Under the pieces are notes generated by a model. It saw only the letters and a list, made by a program, of their open reading frames with translations, did no database searches and was not told where the DNA came from. A stretch of 64,000 nt of DNA, from contig CP066886.1 in the NCBI GenBank assembly GCA_016745315.1, positions 6,200,501-6,264,500 on the forward strand, given 5' to 3'. A program made the translations under genes and the position numbers. This document shows positions 29,001 to 38,511 of this stretch, piece by piece. Origin of the DNA: Arthrospira sp. PCC 9108 (GTDB lineage: Bacteria > Cyanobacteriota > Cyanobacteriia > Cyanobacteriales > Microcoleaceae). How positions within the stretch are numbered: position 1 is the stretch's first letter; the number at the start of each line of letters is the position of its first letter.

Positions 29001-31582
29001 GTGCGAGACGTTCAGGCATGAAATAGGGTTGCAATACCCGAAATAACCGCCTGGTGGGGACTTCAACCCCTTGGTTGAATATAAGGAGCGCACTCCTGAC
29101 CATCCTCATAACTGTTTATATGTCCCAACGATTAGTATCCTACGATACAAATCAAGGCAGGGAACCCAAGGTCAAAACAAACTAACTCATACAAATTCCT
29201 TATAGGATGTCCAAAAATGGATAAGTAAAAGTTAGGAAATTAGGGTAACGGCGATAGCCACCCCCAGTTTTGGGAATCACAACCCCAGGATTGAAGCGGG
29301 GAACGGAAGGCTCCGAGGTGCAACCTAACACCAGAAACGAGACCACTGCCAACCATCCATGATTAGGGAAACCGAATGTCTGGCTTGAACCATCGTAAAG
29401 AGTAAGTAGCGAAATAGGTTGATACGCTGCGCTCAAAAGAGTAAGGGGAAAAGTAGGGGTTTTTTTTTACTACCTACACAGACCTTTAAAAGTACCCCGG
29501 TGGAGAGGACAAATCTAAAGATGGAATGCCCATATAAACGGAACGTTTTAAGTCCTCCTGGACTCTGATTATCTGGTCGAGATATCAGTAGGGATAAGTG
29601 TAACCGCAAGTCCTAGAGGATGTGAGATGTGACCAGAAGCCAACGCCCTGCTGTAATGGTAGGGATATGCTAACAGGTCACGGTTTGATTGTAAGAATAG
29701 AGTCTAATAAGAGTCAAAATGGCGATAGCGAGTTTAAAGAAAGGATTTGGTAAACCCAAACCAATCAAGACTACGAACAACGCATGGAAGGCAATCCCAT
29801 GGACTAAGGTTCAACGGAAAGTTTTCAAGCTCCAAAAGAGTATATTTCAAGCAGCTAAATCGGGACAAGACGCAAAGGCACGAAGGTTGCAACGTCTATT
29901 GGTGAAATCGTATTATGCCCGGCTCTTAGCAGTGCGGCGAGTGACCCAAGATAATCAAGGCAAGAAAACAGCCGGGGTTGATGGAGTAAGAGCAATCTCT
30001 CCAAGACAAAGGTTAGAAATTGTCAAAAACATTAAGGGAAACCTCAAAGCAAAACCACTGCGAAGGGTGTGGATTCCAAAACCTGGTAGGGATGAAAAAC
30101 GCCCACTAGGCATACCCACAATCCAAGATAGAGCAAGGCAAGCTTTGGTTAAGTCGGCCCTCGAACCTGAATGGGAATCGAGGTTTGAAGGCACAAGCTA
30201 TGGGTTCCGACCCGGACGGTCAGCACAAGATGCAATAAGTAGAATATATACTGCCATAAATCAAGGACAATACTATGTTCTTGATGCTGATATAGCAAAA
30301 TGCTTTGACCGAATAAACCATGATTACCTATTGTCCAAAATTCATTGTCCAAGCAGCTTGAAGAGAGACCTGAAACAATGGCTCAAAGCTGGCGTGCTAG
30401 ATAACGGTGTATTTGAGGATACAGAAGCAGGGACACCCCAAGGAGGAGTAATAAGTCCACTACTAGCCAACATCGCACTGGATGGAATAGAAAGGTTAGT
30501 CAAAGAAATGTATCCAAATAAAGGCAGCACCAATCAGGTAAACCTTATAAGATATGCCGATGATTTTGTGGTCATCTCCAAAGACCTAGGAATCATTGAA
30601 CAGTGCATGACTGCTATTTCTATATGGCTAAAACCTGTAGGACTAGAGATTAGACCTGAAAAAACCCGAATATGTCACACACTCAATCCTATTGAGTATA
30701 ATGGCAAGATTGAGGAACCTGGGTTTGATTTTCTAGGATTCAATATCAGGCAATATCCCGTAGGAAAGTATAAATCTGGGAAAACAGGGGGGCCTAAGAG
30801 TCGATTAATCGGACATAAAACCCACATAAAACCCAGCAACAAAGCAGTTAAAGCCCACACAGAAGTGATTAAAGGTGTGATTAAACAACATAGAACAGCA
30901 CCTCAATCAGCCTTGATTAGTAGACTAAATCCAATTATTCGGGGATGGTCAAATTATTACTCAGCGGTAGTCTCAACAGAGACCTTCAATAAGCTAGACA
31001 AAACAATCTGGCAAATGTTAAAGGCATGGACAGTATCAAGATGCGGAAAGGCAAATCACGAAAAGCTAAGTAATTATTTCAGACATGGAACAATTAAACT
31101 TAGCAATGGGAAAGAAAGACACGAAAATTGGCTATTCCAAACCAAAGATGGGTTACATCTATTCAAACATAACTGGACTCCAATTGTCAGACATACCCTA
31201 ATACGCCCCGACGCAACACCATACGACGGAAATTGGACTTACTGGGCAACCAGGAAAGGACAAGCAATCGACACGCCAATTAGGGTAGCAAAACTACTCA
31301 AAAAACAAAAAGGTAGATGTACCTGGTGTGGGCAATTCTTTACCCCATCAGACTTAATTGAAATAGACCACATTGTACCTAGAAGCCAAGGCGGAAAGGA
31401 TGACTACAAGAATCTTCAATTATTACACCGCCATTGTCACGACGATAAAACAGCTCTTGATGAAGAGATGATGCTGTACTCTTAACAAGGAGACGGTCAA
31501 ACTAGGAGCCGTATGAGGTGAAAGTCTCATGTACGGTTTTGTATGGGAGGGGGAGATGGCGACATCTCTCTCGACCCCTACT
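29001..31582 (+). mobile_element. Group II intron, copy 1 (with LtrA-type ORF)
   Basis: The 5' end is GTGCGAGACG at 29001, the group II consensus, and the 3' end is near CCCCTAC at 31581. Domain V is visible at about 31506-31540 (GAGCCGTATGAGG, GAAA loop, TCTCATGTACGG). The sequence shared with copy 2 runs 29001-31583 and appears identical base for base. The reading frame of the disrupted tail gene requires removal of 2,582 bases, so one junction differs by a single base from the GTGCG...AC limits. It is inserted antisense to the tail gene. Confidence 0.93.
29719..31485 (+). CDS. ltrA: Group II intron reverse transcriptase/maturase with HNH endonuclease (copy 1)
   Basis: 588 residues. The reverse transcriptase domain has RRVWIPKPGRDEKRPLGIPT, YGFRPGRSAQDAI, DADIAKCFDRINHD, GTPQGGVISPLLANI and the active site YADD at 279-282. 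The maturase (X) domain follows (NPIIRGWSNYYSAVVS). The HNH endonuclease domain lies at the C-terminus (CTWCGQFF, IEIDHIVPRSQGGKDDYKNLQLLHRHCH). All catalytic motifs are intact, so the protein should support splicing and target-primed retrohoming. It sits in intron domain IV and is identical to the protein at 55699-57465. Confidence 0.97.
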   Translation: MAIASLKKGFGKPKPIKTTNNAWKAIPWTKVQRKVFKLQKSIFQAAKSGQDAKARRLQRLLVKSYYARLLAVRRVTQDNQGKKTAGVDGVRAISPRQRLEIVKNIKGNLKAKPLRRVWIPKPGRDEKRPLGIPTIQDRARQALVKSALEPEWESRFEGTSYGFRPGRSAQDAISRIYTAINQGQYYVLDADIAKCFDRINHDYLLSKIHCPSSLKRDLKQWLKAGVLDNGVFEDTEAGTPQGGVISPLLANIALDGIERLVKEMYPNKGSTNQVNLIRYADDFVVISKDLGIIEQCMTAISIWLKPVGLEIRPEKTRICHTLNPIEYNGKIEEPGFDFLGFNIRQYPVGKYKSGKTGGPKSRLIGHKTHIKPSNKAVKAHTEVIKGVIKQHRTAPQSALISRLNPIIRGWSNYYSAVVSTETFNKLDKTIWQMLKAWTVSRCGKANHEKLSNYFRHGTIKLSNGKERHENWLFQTKDGLHLFKHNWTPIVRHTLIRPDATPYDGNWTYWATRKGQAIDTPIRVAKLLKKQKGRCTWCGQFFTPSDLIEIDHIVPRSQGGKDDYKNLQLLHRHCHDDKTALDEEMMLYS

Positions 31583-32616
31583 CTACCTTCACTCGGGTTA
31601 AACTCATCCCCCAACACTCGACTAACCGCATCAGAAGCACGTGTTACGCTGGTGGCTTGAGTAGGGGTGTAAGGGGATGGTGTTGATGATGCTTCTAGTT
31701 GTGTACCCCAAATGTAGATACCTGAAATGCCATCACCTGTGTAAAGAATGCTAGACCCATTATTCAAGTAATGCACTATTGTTGCAGTAGCAGTTGATGA
31801 TGCTGTTGAGGTAATTGAGCATCTATACCATCCGTTTCCCATAGACGTTACTGATGAAGAAACAAGTCCTCCTCCTGCTGTAATTGCTCTAGTCAGTAAA
31901 TTGAAATTTGCGAAAGAATTGGCGGGAAATTGAGTGGCAAATGCAATTACAAGAATCGAGCGTTCTGCGGCTTTAGCATATATGGTTAATGTATATGTTG
32001 TCCCAGATGTTGCAGAAAATGTACGATTTACATGGTGGGCGGTGTTTGTGCTTGAATCCTCAACTAACTTGTCACCAGTTAAATTTCCATCAAGCGCAAC
32101 AATTACATTTGGCGTAATACTTGCTCGTGTTTTTGTCCAAGTCGCATTATCAAAATCCTCACTCCACGATACCAAATTAGTCCTCTGTTCCTCCACCAAC
32201 GACCCTAACCGTTCACCCGTTTCAGGATTAAATGTGTATCTAGGCTTATTCACTGCGGCTGTACGAATCCTGCCTGCTGCGTCTACATACGTTGCCGTAG
32301 ATGCTCTAGTAACAGTGTAAGTGTCTGTTACAGGTTCTGTTATCCATTCTTCACCATTGTAGCGTGTGTTGGATTTACCAAACTGAGTTGAAAGGGTAGG
32401 TTCTATAGAGATGCGAGGTTCAACGTTATACGTATTTGAGTCAATAACTGCTTGTATCCGTTCATTAGTTAAATACAGATTAACTTCACCTTCTGGCAAG
32501 TCATCGGTTGATTGCCCAAACTTACTAGAGTAAATGTTGAAATTAGTCATAACTGCCTCTATATTGATTATTTAATTAAATGGCTAATAACTTAATACTA
32601 GCCATTCATTTGATGA

Positions 32617-32964
32617 TTACATATTGATATATTCGATAATTGTAACGCTGATACTAGCGCTAGATTCTGCTATCGCCTGTAACTTAGTTCTACCCCACGT
32701 TATTGAGATGGTATCACCTGGCTTAACCGAAAATGCAGCGTCTGACACGCTATCACCTGTAGGGTCAAATATTAGATGTACATTGGTATTTGACCGATTC
32801 TTTACAAACACCGTTCTACCGTTACTGGTAGCATTGATAGGCACAACTTCCGTGATAGTGTTAGCAGTCAAACTTATCGCGGTAGTTTCGGGAGTTCCCG
32901 GTATTTTACTGCTAATGTTTAGAGTGTCTAAATTGACAATAGAACTGTAAATTGAGAAACTCAT
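32617..32964 (-). CDS. Phage virion-type small beta-sandwich protein
   Basis: 115 residues, Thr/Ser/Ile rich and almost all beta. The core NGRTVFVKNRSNTNVHLIFD ... VKPGDTISITW resembles the small beta-sandwich modules (NRTxLYVxNxSxxxIYLxFG ... LxPGxSxxI) found in accessory virion and fibre proteins of tailed phages. The same pattern appears at the C-terminus of the next gene upstream. It lies between the split tail gene and the 264-residue gene on one strand with short gaps, so these three probably form one late operon. Confidence 0.6.
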   Translation of the reverse strand: MSFSIYSSIVNLDTLNISSKIPGTPETTAISLTANTITEVVPINATSNGRTVFVKNRSNTNVHLIFDPTGDSVSDAAFSVKPGDTISITWGRTKLQAIAESSASISVTIIEYINM

Positions 32965-32990
32965 AATAAACTCCTAAATCAAAGTATAAT

Positions 32991-33785
32991 TTACCAATTT
33001 ATTATTTGTTTTAATCCAACAATATTGGTTACGCTATCCTCAGTTATAGCATAGATAGAAGCTGTTGATTTTAGTTCATCATCCCACCCAGCGTTAGGAG
33101 GTAAATATAGGCATTGATAAGGTACACAGTTACTGATATCACCGTGACAAAACCATACCCCTACAGAACCTACGTTTTGTAAGTGCAACCTATACCGATT
33201 AATATTTGAGGGTCTAACTAATGTGGGGGTATTGCCTATTGTCACCCCAAAATTTTCGGGTTGTGTCAATGTAGGGGTTTTAGGAACTGTATCGAGTTGA
33301 TATTCAGCCATGCCCAAAATATTAATAGAATCATTGTTATGTAACTGAGTTAAACACCTAGCTTTAACTATTGAGTTGCTATCAATTGCTAAACCTTCGT
33401 TTTGATTAGTGATTAATTCAATTAACAGGTTTTCGGTGTGAATGCCTCCATAATATGGCAATTTGACAATCCCTAAATTTAACCCGTTTTCTGTTGCCAT
33501 ATTCCCATAAAATATTTGTAAATCTACCGCTTCCTGCAACACTTCCTGTTTTTTTTCCCACCGTTGGTAATAGCTATCTTCCGGGTAAATTGTGGGGATT
33601 TGTGATTGTGCAATACTGGGAGTGTAACATCTAGCGTTTAACGATGATATATAGCTGTAAATACCGATATCATATTTATATCTTTCTGTTATTAATGATT
33701 CTAAAATAGTCCCGTTAAATAACTCTATGGCGTTACTCCAGTTAGCAGCGTTTATATGAGCCGCGATATTTTTAACACCTCTCAT
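32991..33785 (-). CDS. Phage structural-type protein of unknown function
   Basis: 264 residues. The N-terminal two thirds (AHINAANWSNAIELFNGTIL, YYQRWEKKQEVLQEAVDLQ) are not recognisable. The last 85 residues (NRYRLHLQNVGSVGVWFCHG ... YLPPNAGWDDELKSTASIYA) repeat the beta-sandwich pattern seen in the following gene and in phage fibre or decoration proteins. It is the first gene of the minus-strand block and is divergent from the plus-strand genes, with about 78 AT-rich bases between starts for both promoters. A virion role is inferred from composition and neighbours only. Confidence 0.55.
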   Translation of the reverse strand: MRGVKNIAAHINAANWSNAIELFNGTILESLITERYKYDIGIYSYISSLNARCYTPSIAQSQIPTIYPEDSYYQRWEKKQEVLQEAVDLQIFYGNMATENGLNLGIVKLPYYGGIHTENLLIELITNQNEGLAIDSNSIVKARCLTQLHNNDSINILGMAEYQLDTVPKTPTLTQPENFGVTIGNTPTLVRPSNINRYRLHLQNVGSVGVWFCHGDISNCVPYQCLYLPPNAGWDDELKSTASIYAITEDSVTNIVGLKQIINW

Positions 33786-33863
33786 GATTTCCCTTATTTA
33801 ATGGATTTAGTAACATAATTATACTATCATATAATACTATTAAACTTAGTACAAAACGTTAAT

Positions 33864-35285
33864 ATGGTTAGAGACAGACGGACGATTAGAGACAAACCAA
33901 AGGTTAGACCTCGCTCGGGAGTTAGATATGACACAGCTCCCTTTAGATTAAACGATGACCCCGGTAAACTAGGAGACCCGTTTCGAGGTTGGACTGGAGA
34001 CCCATACGGGAGGGAATTAGATACTCGAAACAAATTTATAAGTGATTCTAAATATGTAGCTCCTGAATACTGGGATGCAGATGAATATCACAAAAAAAGA
34101 GAAGCTGAAGAAAGGGAAAAAAGAGAGGATATTAAAAAAGAGGCAACTGTCAAGGAACCACCAAACAGAGATGAACCAAAGGGAGGAAAAAAACCTAGGG
34201 GAAAGGGTGGCGCTGGTAGAGGTTTTGGCGGTCCTAATAGCGGTGACGAGGTAGATGATGATAAAGGAAGGCGACCAGGCGATAGTTCAGATGATGATTC
34301 AGATGATGATTCAGACAATGGAAATGGCGGAAATGGCAATATCGGTTGTACCATAAAAGCTAATGAAAAGTACAGCGTTGAAGAGTTCGACAGACAAATG
34401 GGTAGCGGGGGATGCTGTAATCCTCCACCAAGTGGAAGTAGCATCACTTTTTTTAGTCATATGGATTGGAGGTGGGGAGAAACTCCTCAACCAACAGGAA
34501 GTGAGAGGTTTTTTTATACGCAAGGACAGTGGGAGTCTGAGTGGGCATACGGCGACCCTGATTTAATGTTTGAAAGTATAGGTGTATTTTGTGATTGGTG
34601 GATGGAATGCACAGAATTTGATTATGTAATTCCTAGATTTTCCGCGAGCACAAAAGATATCCCGCAATGCATCGAAGGAGAAGAACCTGAAAATATACGA
34701 ACGATAACAATACCAGATATGAACGAAGAATGCTGTGGAATGATTAGAAGGATTTACGAGTTCCTAGACCCTGAATCCTTTCCGGCTGAAATGCCGGAAA
34801 AAATCACGGTTAATGCTGATAATCCAGAGAACAGAATTAAACGAATAAACACATTGCCAGAATGGTTAATGTATCGATTTGACATCGATGACGAAAGATG
34901 GGGTGAATTTGAAGTTAAAGTAGAGATTGATGATGTCAATCTAATGACAAAAGCAGAAGAAAAAGCCGAAATCAAATTACCTAACTTAGCTGAATCAATT
35001 GCTGAAATATTCGGGATGGTAATGGAAATTGCCATCTCCCATCAAGTGACACAAAACGCTGTTTTAACCTGTTTACATGAAGCAGGTTTGGCGCATTCAG
35101 CAGCCTTTAAAGCTGGTAGAGAGGTCTCAGAAATATTAGATTATTTAGGATTTAAAACTGAAGAAAAATACGCAACAATTAAAACAGCGTTTACTCCAGA
35201 AGCTGATAATTTTGAGGAACTACTAGAACCTAATGAAAGTAAAGTTAAAATCACTAATCAAAAGAACGCGAAAGAAACACTATAA
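33864..35285 (+). CDS. Unrecognised island protein; frame continues past its TAA to 35537
   Basis: 473 residues to the first stop. Residues 1-75 are basic and Arg/Asp rich. Residues about 75-160 are low complexity (KKE, GGKKPRGKGGAGRG, then DDDSDDDSDNGNGGNGN) and probably disordered. From 165 a folded Trp/Cys-containing part follows (CCNPPP, MDWRWGE, CDWWMECTEFDY), and then helical segments. No family is recognised; a large structural or injection protein is possible. The TAA at 35283-35285 is followed in frame by 83 more open codons whose own stop overlaps the next gene's ATG. The stop is thus likely a nonsense change, or is read through. Confidence 0.6.
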   Translation: MVRDRRTIRDKPKVRPRSGVRYDTAPFRLNDDPGKLGDPFRGWTGDPYGRELDTRNKFISDSKYVAPEYWDADEYHKKREAEEREKREDIKKEATVKEPPNRDEPKGGKKPRGKGGAGRGFGGPNSGDEVDDDKGRRPGDSSDDDSDDDSDNGNGGNGNIGCTIKANEKYSVEEFDRQMGSGGCCNPPPSGSSITFFSHMDWRWGETPQPTGSERFFYTQGQWESEWAYGDPDLMFESIGVFCDWWMECTEFDYVIPRFSASTKDIPQCIEGEEPENIRTITIPDMNEECCGMIRRIYEFLDPESFPAEMPEKITVNADNPENRIKRINTLPEWLMYRFDIDDERWGEFEVKVEIDDVNLMTKAEEKAEIKLPNLAESIAEIFGMVMEIAISHQVTQNAVLTCLHEAGLAHSAAFKAGREVSEILDYLGFKTEEKYATIKTAFTPEADNFEELLEPNESKVKITNQKNAKETL

Positions 35286-35537
35286 ATAACATTAAATCAA
35301 ATAAAGAAAATATTCTCAATAGTTAGAGCGCAAGGTACTTTACAAGTTAATGGTAATGACCCGTCAAAAGACATATTAGCCGATTTAACTAGGTTATATG
35401 ATTCAATGAAAAAACAGGATGATATTAGAGAACAGGAAACCAAGAAAGTACAAGAATTATTGAAAAAAGACTTTCCTGATATCAAGATAGAAACCGAATT
35501 GATTGACGGCGATAACCCACTAAGAGGAACTTTGTAA
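35286..35537 (+). pseudogene. Open continuation of the upstream gene after an in-frame TAA
   Basis: 83 codons are open directly after the TAA at 35283-35285, in the same frame. They encode a charged helical sequence (IVRAQGTLQVNGNDPSKDIL, DSMKKQDDIREQETKKVQEL) and end TAA 35535-35537, which overlaps ATG 35537 of the next gene (TAATG). The coding character and the coupled end show that this is the original C-terminus of a protein of about 557 residues. There is no ATG before 35406. If translated alone, only a 43-residue piece from ATG 35406 would arise. A CAA to TAA change explains the stop. Confidence 0.55.
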
Positions 35538-36724
35538 TGGTTGCCAGAAGTGCAAGAATGCTAAGGAGTACTCGTAGCTTGTCTAGCCGTCAAACTCGTA
35601 GCAGTATAGGTAGGAATGGCGTTAGACAAGTTAATTTAGCTCAGAGAACATCTACTCAAGAGATGGGTTGGTTTGGCAAGCTATGGGCAAAAATAACTGG
35701 TAAAGTTGTTGAATGGGGCAAAAGTTTTGGAGGTTGGTTATGGGAAGGAATTACTAAGTTTTTATCTAACTTTAGTTTTGAGAAAGTAGCACGATTTATC
35801 ACGTCTAATTGGGATAGTTTCTGGAATTTCAACTGGAATATATCAGATGAACAGATAGACAAAAATATGATGAATATTGCTAATCAATTTATTAGTACTA
35901 CCGCCGGTTTTTTGGGTAATATGGCAGGTAAATTAGTTTGTGGAGTATTGCCTACCATTGGTATTGCATTTATCAACAAAGCCGCTGCTATGCACATTGC
36001 CTTAAGCAAGGGACCTGAAATGCTTATGGAAGTATCTACAGCTTTCGGCTCATACGTTAAACAATCATTTGGCATGGCTATGAAAGCCATAGCATGGCAA
36101 CTGTTTAAACATGGTAGACGGGTTGTTAAAATGTTTTTAGATAAAAGTCCTTCAACACTTGCAACGGCTATTGTTTCAATGGTTCCTGGTGGTAAAGGAA
36201 CGATTGAAAAGTGGGGTGACGAAAAAGGTGAGGAATGGAGTTTCGGTAAACAGAGAAGGGAAGCTAGGGAGAAATTACCAGAAAGCTATGACGGAAATAT
36301 TAACACTATTTGGAATCAAGATAGTAGTGAAGAATTTTGGGAGGAATTCTCAGATAATTGTAAAGAAGCGATTATTTTAGTTGCTCAAGGATTAGATGAA
36401 TATATTGCATTACAACGCATTGAGGAAAATAGACAACAACAATTAGTTAACGCGGTTGTAGAAAATGGTGGAGAGCGATTTAGACTAGTATCATCATTAA
36501 GAAACCTTCAAGAAAATGTAGCAAATGTGTTAGCTCAAACTGAAATACTAGGTAATCGTGATATAGGGCAATTTGTGGGTTCCGGTGATATCTCTGAAGT
36601 TCCGAATAGTAGTAATTTAAAAATTCAGTTAACCTTTATTTTATATAACTACGAAAAACCTCCATATTGGACTAAGGAAAGACGGTCAAAACTACAAAAA
36701 ACTCAAATAGAACTCCATCAGTAG
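35537..36724 (+). CDS. Unrecognised island protein with amphipathic/hydrophobic middle part
   Basis: 395 residues. The N-terminal 45 residues are very basic (SARMLRSTRSLSSRQTRSSI). Next comes a Trp/Phe-rich section (WFGKLWAKITGKVVEWGKSF, NWDSFWNFNWNIS), then a hydrophobic stretch at about 115-160 (STTAGFLGNMAGKLVCGVLP) and a charged helical C-terminal half. This could be a membrane-interacting virion or lysis-related protein, but no family is recognised. The start overlaps the stop of the preceding frame (TAATG). The last about 10 residues may not be native: coding character switches to the -1 frame near an A6 run at about 36697, where the next frame takes over. Confidence 0.6.
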   Translation: MVARSARMLRSTRSLSSRQTRSSIGRNGVRQVNLAQRTSTQEMGWFGKLWAKITGKVVEWGKSFGGWLWEGITKFLSNFSFEKVARFITSNWDSFWNFNWNISDEQIDKNMMNIANQFISTTAGFLGNMAGKLVCGVLPTIGIAFINKAAAMHIALSKGPEMLMEVSTAFGSYVKQSFGMAMKAIAWQLFKHGRRVVKMFLDKSPSTLATAIVSMVPGGKGTIEKWGDEKGEEWSFGKQRREAREKLPESYDGNINTIWNQDSSEEFWEEFSDNCKEAIILVAQGLDEYIALQRIEENRQQQLVNAVVENGGERFRLVSSLRNLQENVANVLAQTEILGNRDIGQFVGSGDISEVPNSSNLKIQLTFILYNYEKPPYWTKERRSKLQKTQIELHQ

Positions 36725-37119
36725 AAAGACACGAAATAACCTGGGATAAATTACAAAGGATATTTACTCAACCTAGTAAATCAGCGTTCACAAAAGGCAA
36801 TATCAAAGTAACCTGCAATATGCGAAATGGTAGAACATTCTCGTTTTTTGTGAATGAATCTAGCAAGTCAGATGCTGAACGTATTTGCAAGGATTTAGTA
36901 CAATTAACAAATTCTTCAATTGTTTATCCTTTACTATTTGAGGAAAGGAAAGGTTTTGGCGGTAGGGAAAATGCGAAACGAATAAAGGAAACAAAAATGT
37001 ATATATCGGAGGTTAAAATACTTAACTGGGAATTAATTGATAAATTTGAACAAGCCAAAATCGATATGGAGAGAATAGTGTTTTGGCAATGTACAAAGAC
37101 CCTAGGAAGTCTAAAGTAA
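36676..37119 (+). pseudogene. Frame without start that continues the previous gene in -1 frame
   Basis: The frame is open from 36676 (after TAA 36673-36675) to TAG 37117-37119 and encodes NSNRTPSVERHEITWDKLQR, then RNGRTFSFFVNESSKSDAER. The first ATG is 36820, but good coding character precedes it from about 36700, where no start codon exists. The simplest reading is a fusion with the preceding gene by a -1 shift on the A6 run CAAAAAAC (about 36696-36703), either an indel or a programmed slip. Independently, the part from ATG 36820 would be a 99-residue protein. No family is recognised. Confidence 0.5.
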
Positions 37120-37232
37120 AAATTCCTTTACATTTTGAGAAGAAACCTAAGTGGGTAGATGACGCAATCAGAACAGCTACTAGAACGTCGTTAGAAATTA
37201 AAACTGGGAGTCAGCCACCAACTACAGCTTAA
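37089..37232 (+). CDS. Small basic protein (47 residues), unknown
   Basis: ATG 37089 opens 47 codons to TAA 37230-37232, overlapping the end of the previous frame by 31 bases. The product is basic and soluble (MYKDPRKSKVKIPLHFEKKP, ending SQPPTTA). Overlapping starts are common in this gene block, and the interval downstream has no other frame, so a real gene is plausible. No family is recognised, and confidence is limited by its size and the lack of a clear ribosome-binding site. Confidence 0.4.
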   Translation: MYKDPRKSKVKIPLHFEKKPKWVDDAIRTATRTSLEIKTGSQPPTTA

Positions 37233-37350
37233 TGTAGTTTTCATTGAATAGAAGCTACATATATGTAGCATTTCCTTAACGAAAATATAGCTAACACCTA
37301 TATCAGTTTGGTGCTATCTTATTACTATTGATTTATTAGAGGTAATGACT

Positions 37351-37596
37351 ATGGCAAGCCCCGTAACTCTTAATGGTCCCACTCTCGAACACCAATTGTT
37401 AGAAGTTATCGAGCAAGTTCAACGTGCACAGATAAACGCAACTAGAAACCCTAATGGTGTAACGGTAGTTACAGCTTATACCCGCAACATGGCAACTGGA
37501 GCTGTGACAGTATCCCTAACAATCCCTACTGATGATGTTTTGGATGCTACTAATGGCTCTATCGATGTAGAAGCTATTGCTGTTTTTGTTGACTAG
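37351..37596 (+). CDS. Small island protein (81 residues), unknown
   Basis: Starts at ATG 37351, which has AGAGGT about 8 bases upstream. The in-frame ATG at 37345 lies too close to that site. The product has a helical N-terminal half (LEHQLLEVIEQVQRAQINAT) and a beta-rich C-terminal half (TVVTAYTRNMATGAVTVSLT), with no Lys, Cys or Trp in the second half. It is clearly separated from its neighbours by gaps of about 80-120 bases. Small, abundant virion components have this size, but nothing identifies it as one. Confidence 0.55.
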   Translation: MASPVTLNGPTLEHQLLEVIEQVQRAQINATRNPNGVTVVTAYTRNMATGAVTVSLTIPTDDVLDATNGSIDVEAIAVFVD

Positions 37597-37676
37597 GGTT
37601 CATTAACTAGGTAGACAACAATAGTGTTAATGTCTACCTATCTAAGGTTTTGTTTGATAATTAATGAGGTTAAATT

Positions 37677-38318
37677 ATGCCATTAAATGATGCTTACGAT
37701 AAATATAAAGCAAATTTTGTTGCTAAACTAGCGGAACCGAAAGGCACTTGTATCGGCAGGAGTTTGATGGTTGAGGCTCCAGTAGACAAGACATCAAAGT
37801 ATGTTATCCCAATGCCTATGTTGCTGCTTTATACGCTATCCGATAACGCCGTAACACAGGAACCCGTCCTGGTGCGAGACTTAACTATCTGGAGACCTCC
37901 CGTTAGTGGAACTACATCAACTAATGCTAATAGGCGTAATATCATACCAGGGGCTAGAGTTAGGTCATGGAAACGTATAGAGTACACAAAGATTTTTGTA
38001 GAAGCTCCTGCCTCTATGGGTGGAGTATGGAGAACATATCGCACATCAGGAGTTAACGCGGGTGATAGGAAGCTAAGATTTATTGGTTTAAAAGTTCCTC
38101 AAATTTTCTCGATTAATTCCTTGCTATATGTTTTTGCTCATTACTGGAGCAAACAACCCGCGAGTATTAGAACCTATAACTCAATGTTTCGTATTCCGGC
38201 TGAATCTGAAATTACCCTCGATAACCTAGGAGAACTAACCACAGGTAGAACTGAAGCAGCTAATCAAGTACAAGGAAACCTTAGCGCTTTACCTGAGACA
38301 ACAGGCAACAATCCATAA
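37677..38318 (+). CDS. Unrecognised island protein (213 residues)
   Basis: A soluble protein with an N-terminal helix (NDAYDKYKANFVAKLAEP) and then mostly strands (YVIPMPMLLLYTLSDNAVTQ, RKLRFIGLKVPQIFSINSLL), ending in a flexible Thr/Asn-rich tail. It is preceded by GAGGT at a proper distance from ATG 37677. A possible terminator follows at 38346-38379, which suggests the end of a transcription unit. No family is recognised. A capsid or virion role is conceivable from its position behind the structural-type genes, but there is no sequence evidence for it. Confidence 0.6.
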   Translation: MPLNDAYDKYKANFVAKLAEPKGTCIGRSLMVEAPVDKTSKYVIPMPMLLLYTLSDNAVTQEPVLVRDLTIWRPPVSGTTSTNANRRNIIPGARVRSWKRIEYTKIFVEAPASMGGVWRTYRTSGVNAGDRKLRFIGLKVPQIFSINSLLYVFAHYWSKQPASIRTYNSMFRIPAESEITLDNLGELTTGRTEAANQVQGNLSALPETTGNNP

Positions 38319-38345
38319 TAACTATCTTGTTACTAAGTATATACC

Positions 38346-38379
38346 CGTTAACTCACAAAATAGGATTAACGAGTTTTTT
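38346..38379 (+). terminator. Possible rho-independent terminator
   Basis: CGTTAA at 38346-38351 pairs with TTAACG at 38366-38371, followed closely by a run of six T at 38374-38379. The 6-bp stem is weak and AT-rich, so efficiency is doubtful. Its place about 30 bases after the stop at 38318 and before the next gene fits a terminator. Confidence 0.4.
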
Positions 38380-38511
38380 GTATTGGTTATTATTTGTACA
38401 TTCTATATATACTTAATGTAATACTTGATATTTTTATAAATAAGTGTAAATTGTATAATTTATGTTTATTTTTAATAAATTAATTAGATAAGATAATTTT
38501 AATTAAATACA

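Larger units (their letters stand above)
28592..32550 (-). pseudogene. Phage tail/fibre-like protein with LamG-type domain, split by an antisense group II intron
   Basis: The 5' part (32550 down to about 31582) encodes YVDAAGRIRTA, ETGERLGSLVEEQRTNLVSW and WSEDFDNATWTKT, then a carbohydrate-binding-like beta domain (TYTLTIYAKAAERS, NGWYRCSITSTAS, IWGTQLEASSTPSPYTPT). The 3' part (about 28999 to 28592) encodes FYIEYTPNKL, SFKILSVLEQGRQKLFINGD and a phage-type LamG end, DFRYYPRALSESECLALTKL. Removing about 2,582 bases rejoins NPSEGR and FYIEYTP in frame, giving a 458-residue protein. The intron lies on the opposite strand, so it cannot be spliced from this gene's transcript and the gene is inactivated. 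Such proteins bind host surface glycans. Confidence 0.82.

Noticed and set aside
29200-29436. Minus-strand frame of 78 codons within the intron (also at 55180-55416)
   Set aside because: It lies in the structured 5' ribozyme part of the group II intron and is explained by RNA structure rather than coding.
37829-38044. Minus-strand frame opposite the 213-residue island gene
   Set aside because: It is antisense to a better-supported gene with a ribosome-binding site; no independent evidence.
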